Source: Adiantum capillus-veneris (taxonomy: Eukaryota; Streptophyta; Polypodiopsida; Polypodiales; Pteridaceae). Taken from it: 64,000 nt of DNA. The notes below the pieces were generated by a model. It worked only from the letters and a program-made list of their open reading frames with translations. It had not been told where the DNA came from and ran no database searches. A program made the position numbers and the translations under genes. Positions within the stretch are counted from its first letter, which is position 1. Each line of letters starts with the position of its first letter. The stretch covers positions 93,630,529 through 93,694,528 of the forward strand of contig CM043959.1 of NCBI GenBank assembly GCA_014529385.2, written 5' to 3'. Positions 11,401 to 22,678 of this stretch are shown in pieces.

Positions 11401-11732
11401 AACTCGTACACGCTTCTTGTATCCACACCTGATGGTCTCGAGGTGAAGAAACTGTGCAAGTCTGCCCTTTCCAGGTACCTGCTGATGTCTTCTGACCTGC
11501 TATAATCTACCAATTCCTGTGGGATCATCGGTACATCCACTGCTTGCCCTTGAGGATCTCTGAAAGTCCCCTGGTAGATCTTTATCCCCTCTTTCTTCAA
11601 TACTGCTTCCTCCACCCAAGTTTTGGTTGGTTTGAGGGTTTCTGCTAGAATGTCAAAGGGTTCCGCTTCTGCAAGAGCATCTTTGATTGTCGGTCTTTTT
11701 CTCTTCGTTGCCGATAACTTGGCGGAATCCAT
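8454..11732 (-). pseudogene. Accessory gene of element A, about 1090 codons, unknown function
   Basis: One frame runs from the ATG at 11732 to the stop at 8454, broken only by TAG at 11385-11387 and TGA at 9036-9038. The N-terminal third contains LYNQFLHVCSKRPQKYTTPP and HIHEQVISMHNEKPKYIGGA, which loosely resembles the putative plant transposon protein domain of retroelement extra ORFs. A charged Lys/Glu-rich region follows. A long coiled coil (about 9440-10010) and a compact C-terminal domain of about 180 residues come last. There is no signal peptide or membrane segment, so an envelope role is not supported. A splice-acceptor-like ttacag ends five bases before the ATG, suggesting a spliced transcript. 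The gene ends 34 bp before the polypurine tract. Confidence 0.75.
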
Positions 11733-11900
11733 GGATCCTGTAACTCCAATTTCAGAAGTTAGCGTCTTTCTAGTACTGAAAGCCGAAATGAAGCTTTTAA
11801 CTATCCAAATGACTTGAAAATTGAAACATGAGCTATTCAGGGCCTAAGGATGCAAGGTAGGTGAAAAAAAATATACAAAATGGGCTCAAAATCATGCTGG

Positions 11901-12910
11901 AGACATCATACGCGTATGATGTCTTTTGTGTCAAAATGACTTCATATTGGTTGTGCTTGTAGCTGATAGTGTATACATGAGTATCATATGCTTGGATTTG
12001 AGTTTGGATCCCATTTGGTCAAGTTTTGGCCAGTTTAGTCCAGTTCCGGCTCTTGGCAAAATTTTGAAAGGGATTTGGATTTTATGATCCAAATTGGATA
12101 AAACTTGGTGGTTCACTTTCAAATGGCATGTAGATCACTTCTGTTTGGTGGTTGAAGCCCTGAGGTGGCAAAATCACATAGTGAGACATCATACGCGTAT
12201 GATGTCTTTAGTGTATTTTTGGACCAAATTTCTCTATAAGCTTGGGTTTGGCTTTAGATAGGCTTATTCAGTGGATTTATGAAGTTTGGATAGATTTTGG
12301 GCTAAAAATGGCTCTGGAGACATCATACGCGTATGATGTCTTTTTCATCAATTTTGCATGGGATTGGTTCTGTGGACTCCCCATGTATTAGTGAAGGACT
12401 ATATCTACTCAAATCTTGGTTTGGACTTGAGTATGTTGGAGTTGGGCCAAAAATAAGCTTTAGGTGAAGGATTTTCCCTCAATTGGGCTAATGGGGTGAT
12501 CCTCTTGACCAAATGGTTCCAAATTTCATATGTAGCATGTATTAGATATATATAATGGATGTGTGATGACAAATGAGCAGTTTTGGCTCTGTAAGTGCAA
12601 ATAGACATCATACGCGTATGATGTCTTTTGTGTCAAAATGGTGCTTTTTGATTCCAGATAGCTTGTAGATGTGTTAATCAACAATCCTACAAAGTTTCAA
12701 TGAGTTTGGAGTTATTTTGACAAAATTAGGACCAAAAATCAAATTTATGGCCTACTTTGCGTCTTTTTGGTTTTCCTTAGGTTTTCTAACTCCAATTCTC
12801 ATGATACTTGGTTCATAGGATGTGATTAGCATGTGGAATGAGGCTATGCACTCAAATGTTGAAATGGATGTGAAATTCATGCTGTGAGACATCATACGCG
12901 TATGATGTCT
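11901..12910. repeat. Array of five perfect 24-bp palindromes
   Basis: The 24-mer (half-site AGACATCATACG, then its exact complement) occurs at 11901-11924, 12184-12207, 12318-12341, 12603-12626 and 12887-12910. All five are perfect. Start-to-start distances are 283, 134, 285 and 284 bp. Intervening sequence is diverged but partly related between units. The array lies 170-1180 bp upstream of the accessory ATG. Confidence 0.95.
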
Positions 12911-14511
12911 TTTCTTGAAATGTTGGTCTTTTTGTGCAAAGAATGCTTTGTGCTAGTGCCCTAAGCCTTGCTAACTAGTTTTCAACTTAAAAAGTCATTA
13001 GTTTAGCTAAAAAGCCCCCTTATAGGCATTTCAGTCTCCGAAGTCGTCTTTTTGCCTTGGAGTTGAATTTCTTCAACTTTTCTTCTCGAGAGTTGCATTT
13101 CCAGCTCATTGGATATGTTGTGAAGCCATCTATTTGGTTGAACTTGACTTTGGCTTCCCGTTCTCCTTCTCCTTTTGGTTGCCTGAAAGCGTCTTTTTCA
13201 CCATCGGTAAGTGAATCAGCTTTCTTTTGGGTTTTGCTTGCAAACATAAGTCATCCATGTATTGAGCTACTTGTGAAGTTTCATTTCATTCGGTCGTCAA
13301 TTTCAGCCGTTATGCCAAAATGACGCTTTGTGTGTCCGCAGCCGAATCGGTTGTTCCGACCTACTTTTGGTGGTCCAAACCTGGAGATACTCCATGGTTG
13401 CATTGCCCTCAATGTTGTTAAGTTTCCTGAGAAGTTTTGTGTCGTTTCGACAACTTTTTTCTGTTTGCCTCTTGCAGGCTCTGTAGACCTAGGGTTTTTC
13501 CAGTCGTTCTTTCTCGAGCTTTGAGTGTTAGAAACCCATCTTCTATACTAGGGTAACCCACCTATAAGTTCTTGCAAGGTTTGATTAGGCGGTTGTGCCA
13601 CTACTTAGCATTCTACCGCATTCCCCGTCTGCTCTTGTTTCTTGGTTTTGGTCAGTTTTCGCGACAAAAGTTAATGATAAGCATCAAAAGCTTATGGCAA
13701 CGAGTCTACCTCTCATGTCTGGTGTCCTCTGAGCTCTCGTAGCAGTCGTAGAAGGCTGTAGAAGGTTGGATGCTCCTGTGTGCTCTTTGCTCTCTCCAAG
13801 AAGGTAATAGTGGAAATGAGCTTGAAAGTGAAGTGAAAAATACTTAACTTCGAACTGCCCGGATCACTTGTTACCAAATTTGACATGTGCTCCTATCTCG
13901 TCGTGAAATGCACTTTAGGATTTGAAATTTCTCAATTTGGACTCCGTTTGACCTGTTTCTGAGAAATCTGTCCACTTTGCCAAAATTCTGTCATTTCGGG
14001 CTTTCCGCAACTTTTTCAGAATTGTACCCAATTTTTACCATGGGTTGCCCTTGTCATTAGGACCATCACCGTCTATTCTTTTCTTTTTTCCGATCTCGTT
14101 TCACCTGCTTTTTTATTTTTCTTTTACTTTTATCAAGAAAATCATAATAAATAAAGGAAAATAGCAAATTGAGGCCAAAAAATTCCAAACATACACAATA
14201 AATAGCTGGTAACCCTGTGTATATGAATATACACTTATTTGTGATTTCTAGACTTGGATTACCACTTTTTTCCACTTTTTAGCTCCAAAAACACTCTTAT
14301 TTAGTGATATTTACACGTCTAGAGACCCAAATTCATCATTTGATCTCTTCTTGTTACAAAACAAGGTATATAAGGGCATAAATATTATCAATATCCGCAA
14401 TCAAACATAAAAATTACAAAATCATGTAAGACACTGCCCTTGTAATATAATTTTTGTTTTTCTTTGTTTTTGGCGCTTGTAGCTGCTTTGTAACTCCTGT
14501 ATACCTGTATA
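12911..14511 (-). other. Non-coding spacer between polyprotein and accessory gene of element A
   Basis: No conserved coding block is visible. The stretch is A/T-rich toward 14100-14420 and carries TATATA on the minus strand at about 14364-14371. It would be the intron or internal promoter region if the accessory gene is spliced or transcribed separately. Confidence 0.5.
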
Positions 14512-14527
14512 CCTCCCCCCCTCCTAG
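14512..14527 (-). promoter_or_regulatory. Internal polypurine tract of element A
   Basis: On the minus strand the sequence reads CTAGGAGGGGGGGAGG. It begins about 20 bases after the polyprotein stop (14547) and 6 kb before the LTR-adjacent tract. Its base make-up matches the true tract at 8405-8420. Element C has an equivalent at the same relative position. Confidence 0.55.
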
Positions 14528-14546
14528 TCTGAGTCCTCCCGGATGA

Positions 14547-17171
14547 CTATGAAGTGTCTGTGGGCGAAGCATTGTAGTTGTTTTGGTCATAAGTTCCCAA
14601 TGCAATTGTAGAGCGATGATACAACAGTCTTTCCAATAAAGCTGCTCTTTGTTTGATTGAAGGATTGGTGGTCGGGTTTTGGGTTGGTTTTGGCACTTCG
14701 GTAGTAGAATCAGTAGATGGATTCTTCTTCACTTTATTGTTCTTTTTTACAATCCAAATCTGCTTCCGCTTCACTTGTGCTTGCCACAAACTCTTTGCGA
14801 CCCAAACCTGCTTTGTTCTTTGTGTTGATTTCCTCGACTTGAAATACCTAGGAGTTTCCGTTGATTGTATTGAAGGGAGTTCCTATTTACAAATCTTTGG
14901 GATCCAAATTTGCTTGCTATAGCTTTGTGCCGTCATGAACTTCTTTGGAATCCAGATCTGTTTCACTGTCCTTGATTGTCTGGAATCACTCTGTTGTCTG
15001 GTATTGAAGACTCTGTTTTCCACCTTTGTGTTCTCTGGCACAACCTTTTTTGGTCTCCATACCAACTTTGACTCCGTTTTTTCCCAAGGTTGAGCTGTTA
15101 TATTATTGCTTGTCTTCCTTATCCAATGTTGAGAATTCCTCGTCGAAGAGCAATCCAGTTGTATAGAAACTTTTGGTTGCCATTGCTTCTTCTTTTTCTC
15201 TGGTTGTTGTTTACCTTTGTTCTTGGATTCTTCCTTTGGAGTTGTCTCTGATCCTTTGGTGAACTTAACTGATTGACTTTCACCTTCGTATTTGATAAGC
15301 ACTGATTTAGAACTCCAGTCAATCATTGCATTGTATTGCTTCTGCCATGGTTGTCCTAGCAATAATGGATGTTGTGTAGCTTGGTCTTCAACCATGTAAA
15401 ACATATGAGGATACACATACTGGTTAATCTGTATATGTAAAACTGTGCATCCGACAGTTTTGATTGAATTCTCAGAGTAACTCTTTAACTCTTTCTTGGC
15501 AGTTTGTAGTTTAGTGTCATTTGTCAATTGTCTATACAAACTGAGTGAAAGTAGGTTAGTTTGAGCTCCTGAATCCAATAGTGCTCTGGCTTTGATTTGG
15601 TTGGTTCCTACTTTGCATTCAATGATGGGTTCTTCTTTGTCATTATCCATTTCTGTTATACTGACTGCGTTTATTCGTATTGCTCCTTCATTGCGCTGTT
15701 TCTGATGTAGTAGTCTTCTTTTCTCCATTCTTTCCTTCGCCTCGGCTTGCGCTTCCTCCAAAATCATTTTCTTTTTCTGGACACGCAGCTTTTCTTGATG
15801 TATTTTGAGAAGCATGTCTTGGGTTAGCGGCAAAAGATATTTTTTCACTCTGCATCCACTAATCCAATTGGGCATTTCTTCTCGGTCTAATGTAGCAAGC
15901 TTGACGGCTCCACTTGGTGATAGATCTTTAATCACCAGAGGTCCCATCCCTCGCTTTTTAAGCTTCTTAGCATGCTGTTTCAGAGTGTAAACTAGGACAT
16001 AGTCCCCAACCTTAAACTCTTTAGTCCGCACATGCTTATCAAAAAATTCCTTTTGTCGCCTTTTTTGAGCGTAGATAGAAGCTACTGCTTTTAGGCGAAG
16101 GTCCTCTAGCTTTTCCAGGTCATCTATTCTATCAGAAAGCTCGTGCCTTGTCCACTCTAGATCCTTAGCCACCCTTAAGGTTGAAATCAAGAATTCTATT
16201 GGTAAGATAGCATTTAGCCCAAAAACCATGTTATATGGGGTCGTTCCTATTGATGTTTTATATGCTACCCTATATGCCCATAATGTTGAATGCAATTTCT
16301 GGTCCTAGTCAGTTCTCGACTCAGATACAATCTTCGTAAGGACCATGCATATGGTTTTGTTTGTTGCTTTAGCTTGTCCGTTTGCTTGTGGATGATACGG
16401 GGCTGATTTCCTATGGATTACCATGAATTCATCTAGAAGGATCTCTATCACTTCATTTATAAAATGTGTGCCTCGATCACTCACAATTTCTATTGGCAAT
16501 CCATATCGTACAAAGACGTATTCATATAGAAATTGTGCCGTGGTCCTAGCATCTGCTTTTTGAGTTGCCTTTGCTTTGACCCACTTTGTTAGATAGTCTG
16601 TATCCACAACGATGTATTGTGCATGAGTCTTATATGCAGGAGGTGAAATGGGCCCGACATAATCAATCCCCCATTTTGCAAAAGCTCTTGCCCCCATCAT
16701 TGGTCTAAGCGGCATATCATCTCTTTTAAGTGGTACTTTGGTCCGCTGACAGTCATCGCACAGTTTAACGTATTCTTCAGCGTCCATATGTAATGTTGGC
16801 CACCATATTCCTGCGGCTAAGACAAGTTTTGCTGTCTTATCACCTGAGAAATGGCCTCCACCTACTCCTCCATGAGCTTGCTCTAGTATTATCACATACT
16901 CAGTCTCTGATGCGCAAATCCTAAGCTGGTTGTCTTTACCTCTCTTATAGAGTTGATCTCCTATTAAAGCGTAATCTCTAGCTTCTGTCTCTACAGATTT
17001 CTGACGAGCTTTTGACGTTCCTTCTGGGAAAGTTCTATTTGTGAGATATTCAACAATATACTGACTCCATTTTGGAGCGATCATTATCTGATATAATGTC
17101 GAATACTCTGCTGGCGGTTTTGATGAATATACAATACATACAGTGACATATTCATGTACGCTTTCTTTCAT
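14547..17171 (-). pseudogene. Element A integrase, second retropepsin-like domain and WxPK tail
   Basis: The integrase zinc region has H-H-C-C spacing (GGVGGGHF...CDDCQRTK, about 16740-16870). The catalytic core has Asp in GIDYVGP (about 16662) and in SDRGTH (about 16476), but the third acidic residue is Lys (codon at 16368-16370, GQAKATN), so this copy is catalytically dead. A retropepsin-like domain follows: ALLDSGAQTNLLS (Asp codon 15573-15575) and HPLLLGQPW (about 15347-15370). The tail carries repeated Q-I-W-I-P-K motifs (14700-15190). In-frame stops are at 16305 (TAG, where the relative has Trp) and 14883 (TAG). Confidence 0.85.
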
Positions 17172-18698
17172 TCATGGCCAATAGACTCCCAATTGTAACA
17201 AATTCCTATATGTGTTCCTTCTTGAACAATGAAATGCACATTCCTGAACATGTGCTTCGCGCAGATATATATTATATTCCTCAGGATTGATGCATAGTCG
17301 TAAAACATGATCATTTCCCAATTGATACAACCTTCCTGCAACCAATTGAAGATTCTTGGATTGCTGAATAGCAATATGTTTCTGGTTGTATTCTCTTCTA
17401 TCGAACTCTCCTCCATAGGTTAATAGGTTAACGACATTTTGAGACCACTTCGGTATCATTTCTATGTTGAACAAGTACGCGTCTGGCATGTCATCATCTA
17501 CTCCTATAGGGTCTTCTCCATTCGTCAATCGCGAAAGATGATCAGCTCTAAGATGTTTTTTTCCTTTCTTTACTACTACCGTGAAGTCGAATTCCAGTAA
17601 GATAATGAACCATCTCACTATTCTCCCGGTATTGCATGGTTTATTCACTAGGTAGAGCAAGGCTTGGTGATCCGTAAAAAACACAAACTTGTTGGCTAGA
17701 AGATAATGCCGAAATTTCTTCACAGCATATATCATTCCTAATCCTTCTCACTCTTTTGTGGTGTAATTCTTCTCTGCATTGTTGAGCTGTCGATTGGCGT
17801 AACAGATAGGAAAATCCATGTTTCCTTCTTCTGGCTGAGCCAGAATGCATACTATTGCATATGCTGAAGCATCTATATGCACATGGAATATCTTCTCCCA
17901 ATCTGGTGATTTCAAGACTGGAGCAGTAATGAGTGCCTCTTTCAATTTCTTGAATGATTCCTCACACTCCTCTGTCCAACAAAAGTTCACTATTAGCTTG
18001 TAAAGTGGTTGGCCTATTATAGCGTACATGTAAATGAATCGTCTATAATATCCGCAATGTCCCATAAAGCTCTGTACTTGTTTCGCATTGGTTGGTCTAG
18101 GCATATCCACTATAACTTTTATCTTCTCTAAATCCGTGGATATTCCGTTTTGTGAGACAATATGTCCCAGAATTCTGCCTTGTCGGACCATAAACACACA
18201 TTTCTCAGGATTGAGACAAATGCGATATGTCCTACATTTCTCAAATACTTTTCTTAGGTGTTCTAGATGCTCATCTCTCAGAAGAGAATGTACGCATAAG
18301 TCATCCATGTATATTTCTAGAAAGAACCTTAAGTATTCTTTGAAAGCATGCGTCATCAGCCTCTGGAAGGTTGCGGGAGCATTGGTTAGACCAAAAGGCA
18401 TAACCCGATAAGCATAAATTCCCCACTCCGTTGCAAAAGCTGTTTTATGTTGATCTTCCTGTGCTATGGCTAGTTGGTTATATCCTGAAAAACCATCAAG
18501 AAAAGAGTATGTTGTTTTCCCTGATACACGCTCTAGAACATGATCAGTTATCGGCAGGGGATAATTGTCCCTGATTGTTGCAGCATTCACTTTCTTTAAG
18601 TTGACACACACTCGGAGTTTTCCGTTCTTCTTGGGTACTACCACAATCGGAGATACCCAATCGGTGTGTTCAATCTCGTATATGAATTCAGCTTCCAT
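17172..18698 (-). pseudogene. Element A reverse transcriptase and RNase H
   Basis: The RT carries WVSPIVVVPKKNGKLRVCVN, then MPFGLTNAPATFQRL, then the catalytic YMDD box (codons about 18300-18311, context EIYMDDLCVHS). RNase H follows with HVHIDASAYA (about 17870), a TTKE*EGL segment interrupted by TGA at 17748, FFTDHQALLYL, and LRADHLSRL. In the paralogous element C that interrupted position is Arg, so a CGA to TGA change is likely. It stays in frame with the flanking gag and integrase parts. Confidence 0.9.
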
Positions 18699-18779
18699 TA
18701 GCTTATCTATCTCTTCTTTGATTCGCTTTGCAAATGTATCATTATATATGTATGGTCTCTGTCTGCTAGGCTTTGCGTT

Positions 18780-21335
18780 TTATTTCAGTGGGATTGTGTG
18801 TTGGCATATCGATGGGTCAACTCCCTTTAAGTCCTTATAAGACCATGCAAACACATCCCTATACTCTCTGAGAAGACTCAAAAGTCTCTCTTCCTTGCCT
18901 GGAGACAAATCTGTGGCTATGTACACCGGTCTAGGTGTCTCACCTAGAGCTGCTAAATCAGCTTTTTTTGCATCCTCCGGTCCGTCATAAGATTCGTTCT
19001 CCCTTCTCTCTCGAATAGGTTGGGTTAATACCACCTTCCTATCCTCTATTGTGAATTTCCTATAGTGAGAGGGAACATCCATGTTTTCCTTGATTTTGGC
19101 GTTTTCGTCCTCTCCACTCTCAAATTCTGTCGTCCAAACTTCTTTCAGAGTTTTCTTGAGCTCTCTGTACTTGTTTCTACGTTCTAACTTGGACTCCGTG
19201 TGTTCTCTGTTGCGCTTGTTCTTTTCTGATTTTTATGTTTCTGTTTTCGTTCCATTCCTTTGAACTTGATTTCTTGAGCCTCTTTTGTCTTTTCGTAAGC
19301 TCTTTTGATCATTGCCTCTCATTCTTCCAGAAATCTTGTCCTTAACACAATCTTCCGCCTTTACTAGCATTAGGAATTGATTTTTTCCTCTTATTCTAAG
19401 CATCGGATTGGTTCTAACCCCCTTTGTTTTTCTCTTTGCTCTATAGCATTTCTGGCGTTGTTTAGTTTGGTTCGGAAAATCATAAAATCGGACATCCGTT
19501 ATAGTTTCTTCGTTTCCGCTTGAATTGTCCGTTGACTCGTTGTCTGCTTCATTTCCCCACTCAGGATGATCGGGAATGTCGTGAAACACCTCCTCTTCAT
19601 CTTCCTTTTCCAGTGTATCGTTCTTTTCAGTTTCTTTTTCGAGTACAGTTCTCAACATGAAGTACGGAACCACGTCGTACCCGTCCTTGTCGCAAAATTT
19701 CGTTGTGGGACCATCCGGAATTGCACAAACATCTAGGGTTGCTAGAATGTGTGTCTATTCTAATGGTGCAAGTGTGTCCTCTGGAAAGGGTTCTCCTATA
19801 TAAGTTTCGTCTTCAATAGCCCTTTCTCAAACATATTCTTCTCGCCTCAGACTTCCACATTTCGAGGCTCCACACATCCATAACTCCTTGGGCTTACCTA
19901 ACCAAGCTAAAAATTCGGATCCCGCCAAAGTAGCTGAATCAAACTCCTCTACCGGTGTTCGGTTCACATCTTTGTAGCTATGGTCTCTCAGGTTCACACG
20001 TGTAGTGGTTTCCATATTTCTCAGGTATATGTGATCGTAGCCCCAATCTTGGACCATTTTCAACTGTCTCATGAATGGTCTTCCCAATATGATATCATAG
20101 TTATTCTCCTTGCCAAAATCGACAATAGCAAAAGTATGTTCGTATTCAATGCCGCAAGAAGTCACTACGACTTTCTCTAATAACCCCATAGGTTTCTCCA
20201 TGTGTCCATCTGCTAATTGGAGTTTCAACCTAGTCTTCCTTATTGTTGGTTTCCCCCATTTTTTCCAGATTTCTTTTGTAGCAATGGCTACCCCAGCTCC
20301 GCTTTCTAGTATTGCCATCGTGTTCACGCCTTGGAATTCAAGTGGTAAGGTTGTATTCCCCTCTTCACCTTCGCAATACTCTCCGACCTTGTTTAAGGGT
20401 ACAGGCTTAGCGTTCTTTTGTGGTTTGCTCAGCTCTTGTATACCCTCTTGCAGTCTCGATGTTGGGTCTTTTATCCCAAATTTCTCCAAGCATTTTCCTA
20501 CAGTGGTCCACATATGTGGTCTTAACCTCAAAAGCTCAGCTAGAGTGATAGTGCATGTCACAGGTGTTGACAAGATCTCTATCAATCCTTGCGAGTCCAT
20601 GACTTTTTCTGATGAGATTCTTCGTGAGGGAAGTGCTCTAATCTCGGATTTTGCTTCATACTCTCCTAAGTATGAAGGTAAGGTATTCAGTGAATGAGGT
20701 TTGCTCTCCATTGTTCTAACAGAGCCCCCATCTCCCCAGTAAGATTGCAGATCCAAGTCCACTTGAGATCCTGCCTCAAATTCCACTATGGGAGGATTCC
20801 TAATGTCCTTTTCCCAATTTGTCTGATTATCTTGGCAACTTAGCTCGTTTGCAAAGTTTGCCTCTCTCACTTGTTTCCAAAATTCAATGTAATCCTCATC
20901 TCTTCCGTAAGACCTCTGTATGACTGGACGAAAACTCTCTATCTCCTGATCGGTTGTGTTCAATACTATGCGGTCATCCTTGTGTGTATTTTCAGGCTTT
21001 TGTGCACTTGGAGTCTTTTCGGCTACCCGTGAAACGACAGTCTCTTGCTGAATTGGGTTTTCCGTTCCACAATTCATTGTTTCTTTTGGTGGTTCTAATA
21101 AGGCTTGTGCAGTCTCGATCATTCTCTGGCACATTTCAAGTCTCTGCTTTTCCAATTCCACGTTTGGGTATGTCATCCACCTCTGTTCTTGTGTTTGGTT
21201 GTTCTTTAACCTAGCTTCGTAAGCTCTCATCAGTGCGTCCAATGGTTCGTGTACTTTGTCGACTAGCACTGATCCCCCTGAGCTTAAGCTCGTTGTTTCT
21301 TTGATACTCTTTTGTTTCGTTCTTTCAGGGCTCAT
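18780..21335 (-). pseudogene. Element A N-terminal protease, charged linker and start of RT
   Basis: A retropepsin-like fold is visible in AILESGAGVAIATKE (Glu codon at 20304-20306) and YDIILGRPFM (about 20071-20100). The usual Asp of D-T/S-G is Glu here. About 340 codons separate it from the RT proper, including an acidic then basic stretch (19233-19673) and a block ending RDVFAWSYKDLKGVDP at the RT entry. In-frame stops lie at 19827 (TGA), 19755 (TAG), 19233 (TAA) and 18780 (TAA). The N-terminal part (about 20400-21335) is a poorly conserved gag-PR spacer. Confidence 0.8.
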
Positions 21336-21368
21336 CTCTCGTTTCCCGTTTTGACTCTCAAGTTTTTC

Positions 21369-22678
21369 TTATCTATCTTTAGTTCGCTTTAGTTCCTCAG
21401 CTAGAATAGCGTCTTCACGTTCTTTTCTCAACTTCATGCGTGCTTTTCTAGCTTTCCATGTGTTTCTTTGACTCCGCGGTCCTTGACTAACCACTTCAGT
21501 CGCTAACTTTCCATTCTCAGGTTCTCTAGTGGTTTTCTTAGCTTGAGCTCTAGTAACAACTTGCGTTGGTATCAGAGTTTCACTTTCAGACCCACTGCTG
21601 GTAGGAATAGTTTCTAGCATATTCAATGTCGTCTTTTGCACTTTGTTTGGATTCTTTGAACAATCCTCAATGAAGTGAGTAACCCCACACTCAGTGCAAT
21701 AAGCGTTAATTCTAATGATTTCTGTATGTGGACAAACATTCATCAGATGGTCACCTCCACACTTGTAACAGGGTCCTAGTGCTGGTCTTGGTCCCATTTG
21801 ATTCGTCCTTTGTGGATAGGATGGTCTTTGTCCTGTTAACCCTCCATGAGCTATGAACATCAATGTTCTTGCGTCCAAATTGTATCTCTCTTCATCAGAA
21901 GCACTTATAACTGTTGGTATTCCAACATTCCCAATCATGCCCCATGGTTCTGGTTGTTTGGGTTCTTCTGGTGGGTAATACACAGTTGGAGACATGTGTG
22001 CACCAGATTATTCATAATAGGCTTGAACAGGCACTAAGGCTTGTTCTTCCTGATTCTCTAAGGTTGGTGCATATCTAATGCCTACTGGTCTTGCTCCTGG
22101 TAAAGGTGGTTGTTGTCCCAATACCGGTTGCGGTCTTTCTATCCCCATAGGTCCTGGTACATTTCCCGTTCGGTATCGAGGTACTGGATGTACTTGAGGT
22201 GGTGCTAGTTGAGCAGGAGGTGCATACTGACGCTCCCTTACATACCCTTTGTTGTAATAGCCCTCCTCTGTTGGATGGTTTGTCCATTTTTGTTCAATAG
22301 CACACCATTTCAGTGTTTTTGGCAATGGTTTTTGGTATGGTGCCATCCTTTTTAGAGCATCTTCTGTCATTTGCTCTACATTTGGCATGGTTGTTGTTTG
22401 AACATTCTTTTTAGTGGTAGTCTCTCTCGCTACAGAGGAGGAGCTACTGGATGCAAAATCTATATCCGCTGACACCTCTCCATAAACCGTACAGTTATCC
22501 ACTAAGTACAATGCCTCTCTCGTTACTTGCTCGAAACTTGTACAAGCTTTCAAGTGCAAGTCCTTCTTGAGAGTGTGGTTTCTCAGTCCCTCAATAAAGA
22601 GAACAGATAGTCTATCATCTTGTGGTCGTTCACGTACTGGACATCTCTCAATGTATTGTTTGAAGCAAAGTGAAGCTT
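21369..22678 (-). pseudogene. Element A gag, C-terminal part with zinc knuckles
   Basis: This continues the gag frame cut by element B: KQYIERCPVRERPQDDRLS and LFIEGLRNHTLKKDL are capsid-like. A Pro/Gln-rich stretch and two zinc knuckles follow, CYKCGGDHLMNVC and CTECGVTHFIEDC (about 21660-21775). Both have C-x2-C-x3-H-x4-C, one residue shorter than the usual retroviral knuckle. Stops at 22008 (TAA) and 21369 (TAA) are in frame. Confidence 0.85.

Noticed and set aside
9296-11432. Several 60-110 codon frames on the + strand opposite the accessory gene of element A
   Set aside because: They are antisense shadows of a biased, charged coding sequence and show no independent motif.
8454-11732. 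Envelope-like gene in element A
   Set aside because: The product has no signal peptide, transmembrane segment or Cys-rich ectodomain; it is charged and coiled-coil.
11901-12910. Regularly spaced palindromes as a CRISPR-like array
   Set aside because: Spacing (125-288 bp) is far too long, the host is a plant, and the copies lie inside a retrotransposon.
14547-22678. Stops in element A repaired by RNA editing
   Set aside because: U-to-C editing that restores stops is known from organelle transcripts of some plants. These are nuclear retroelement sequences and simple deamination explains them.
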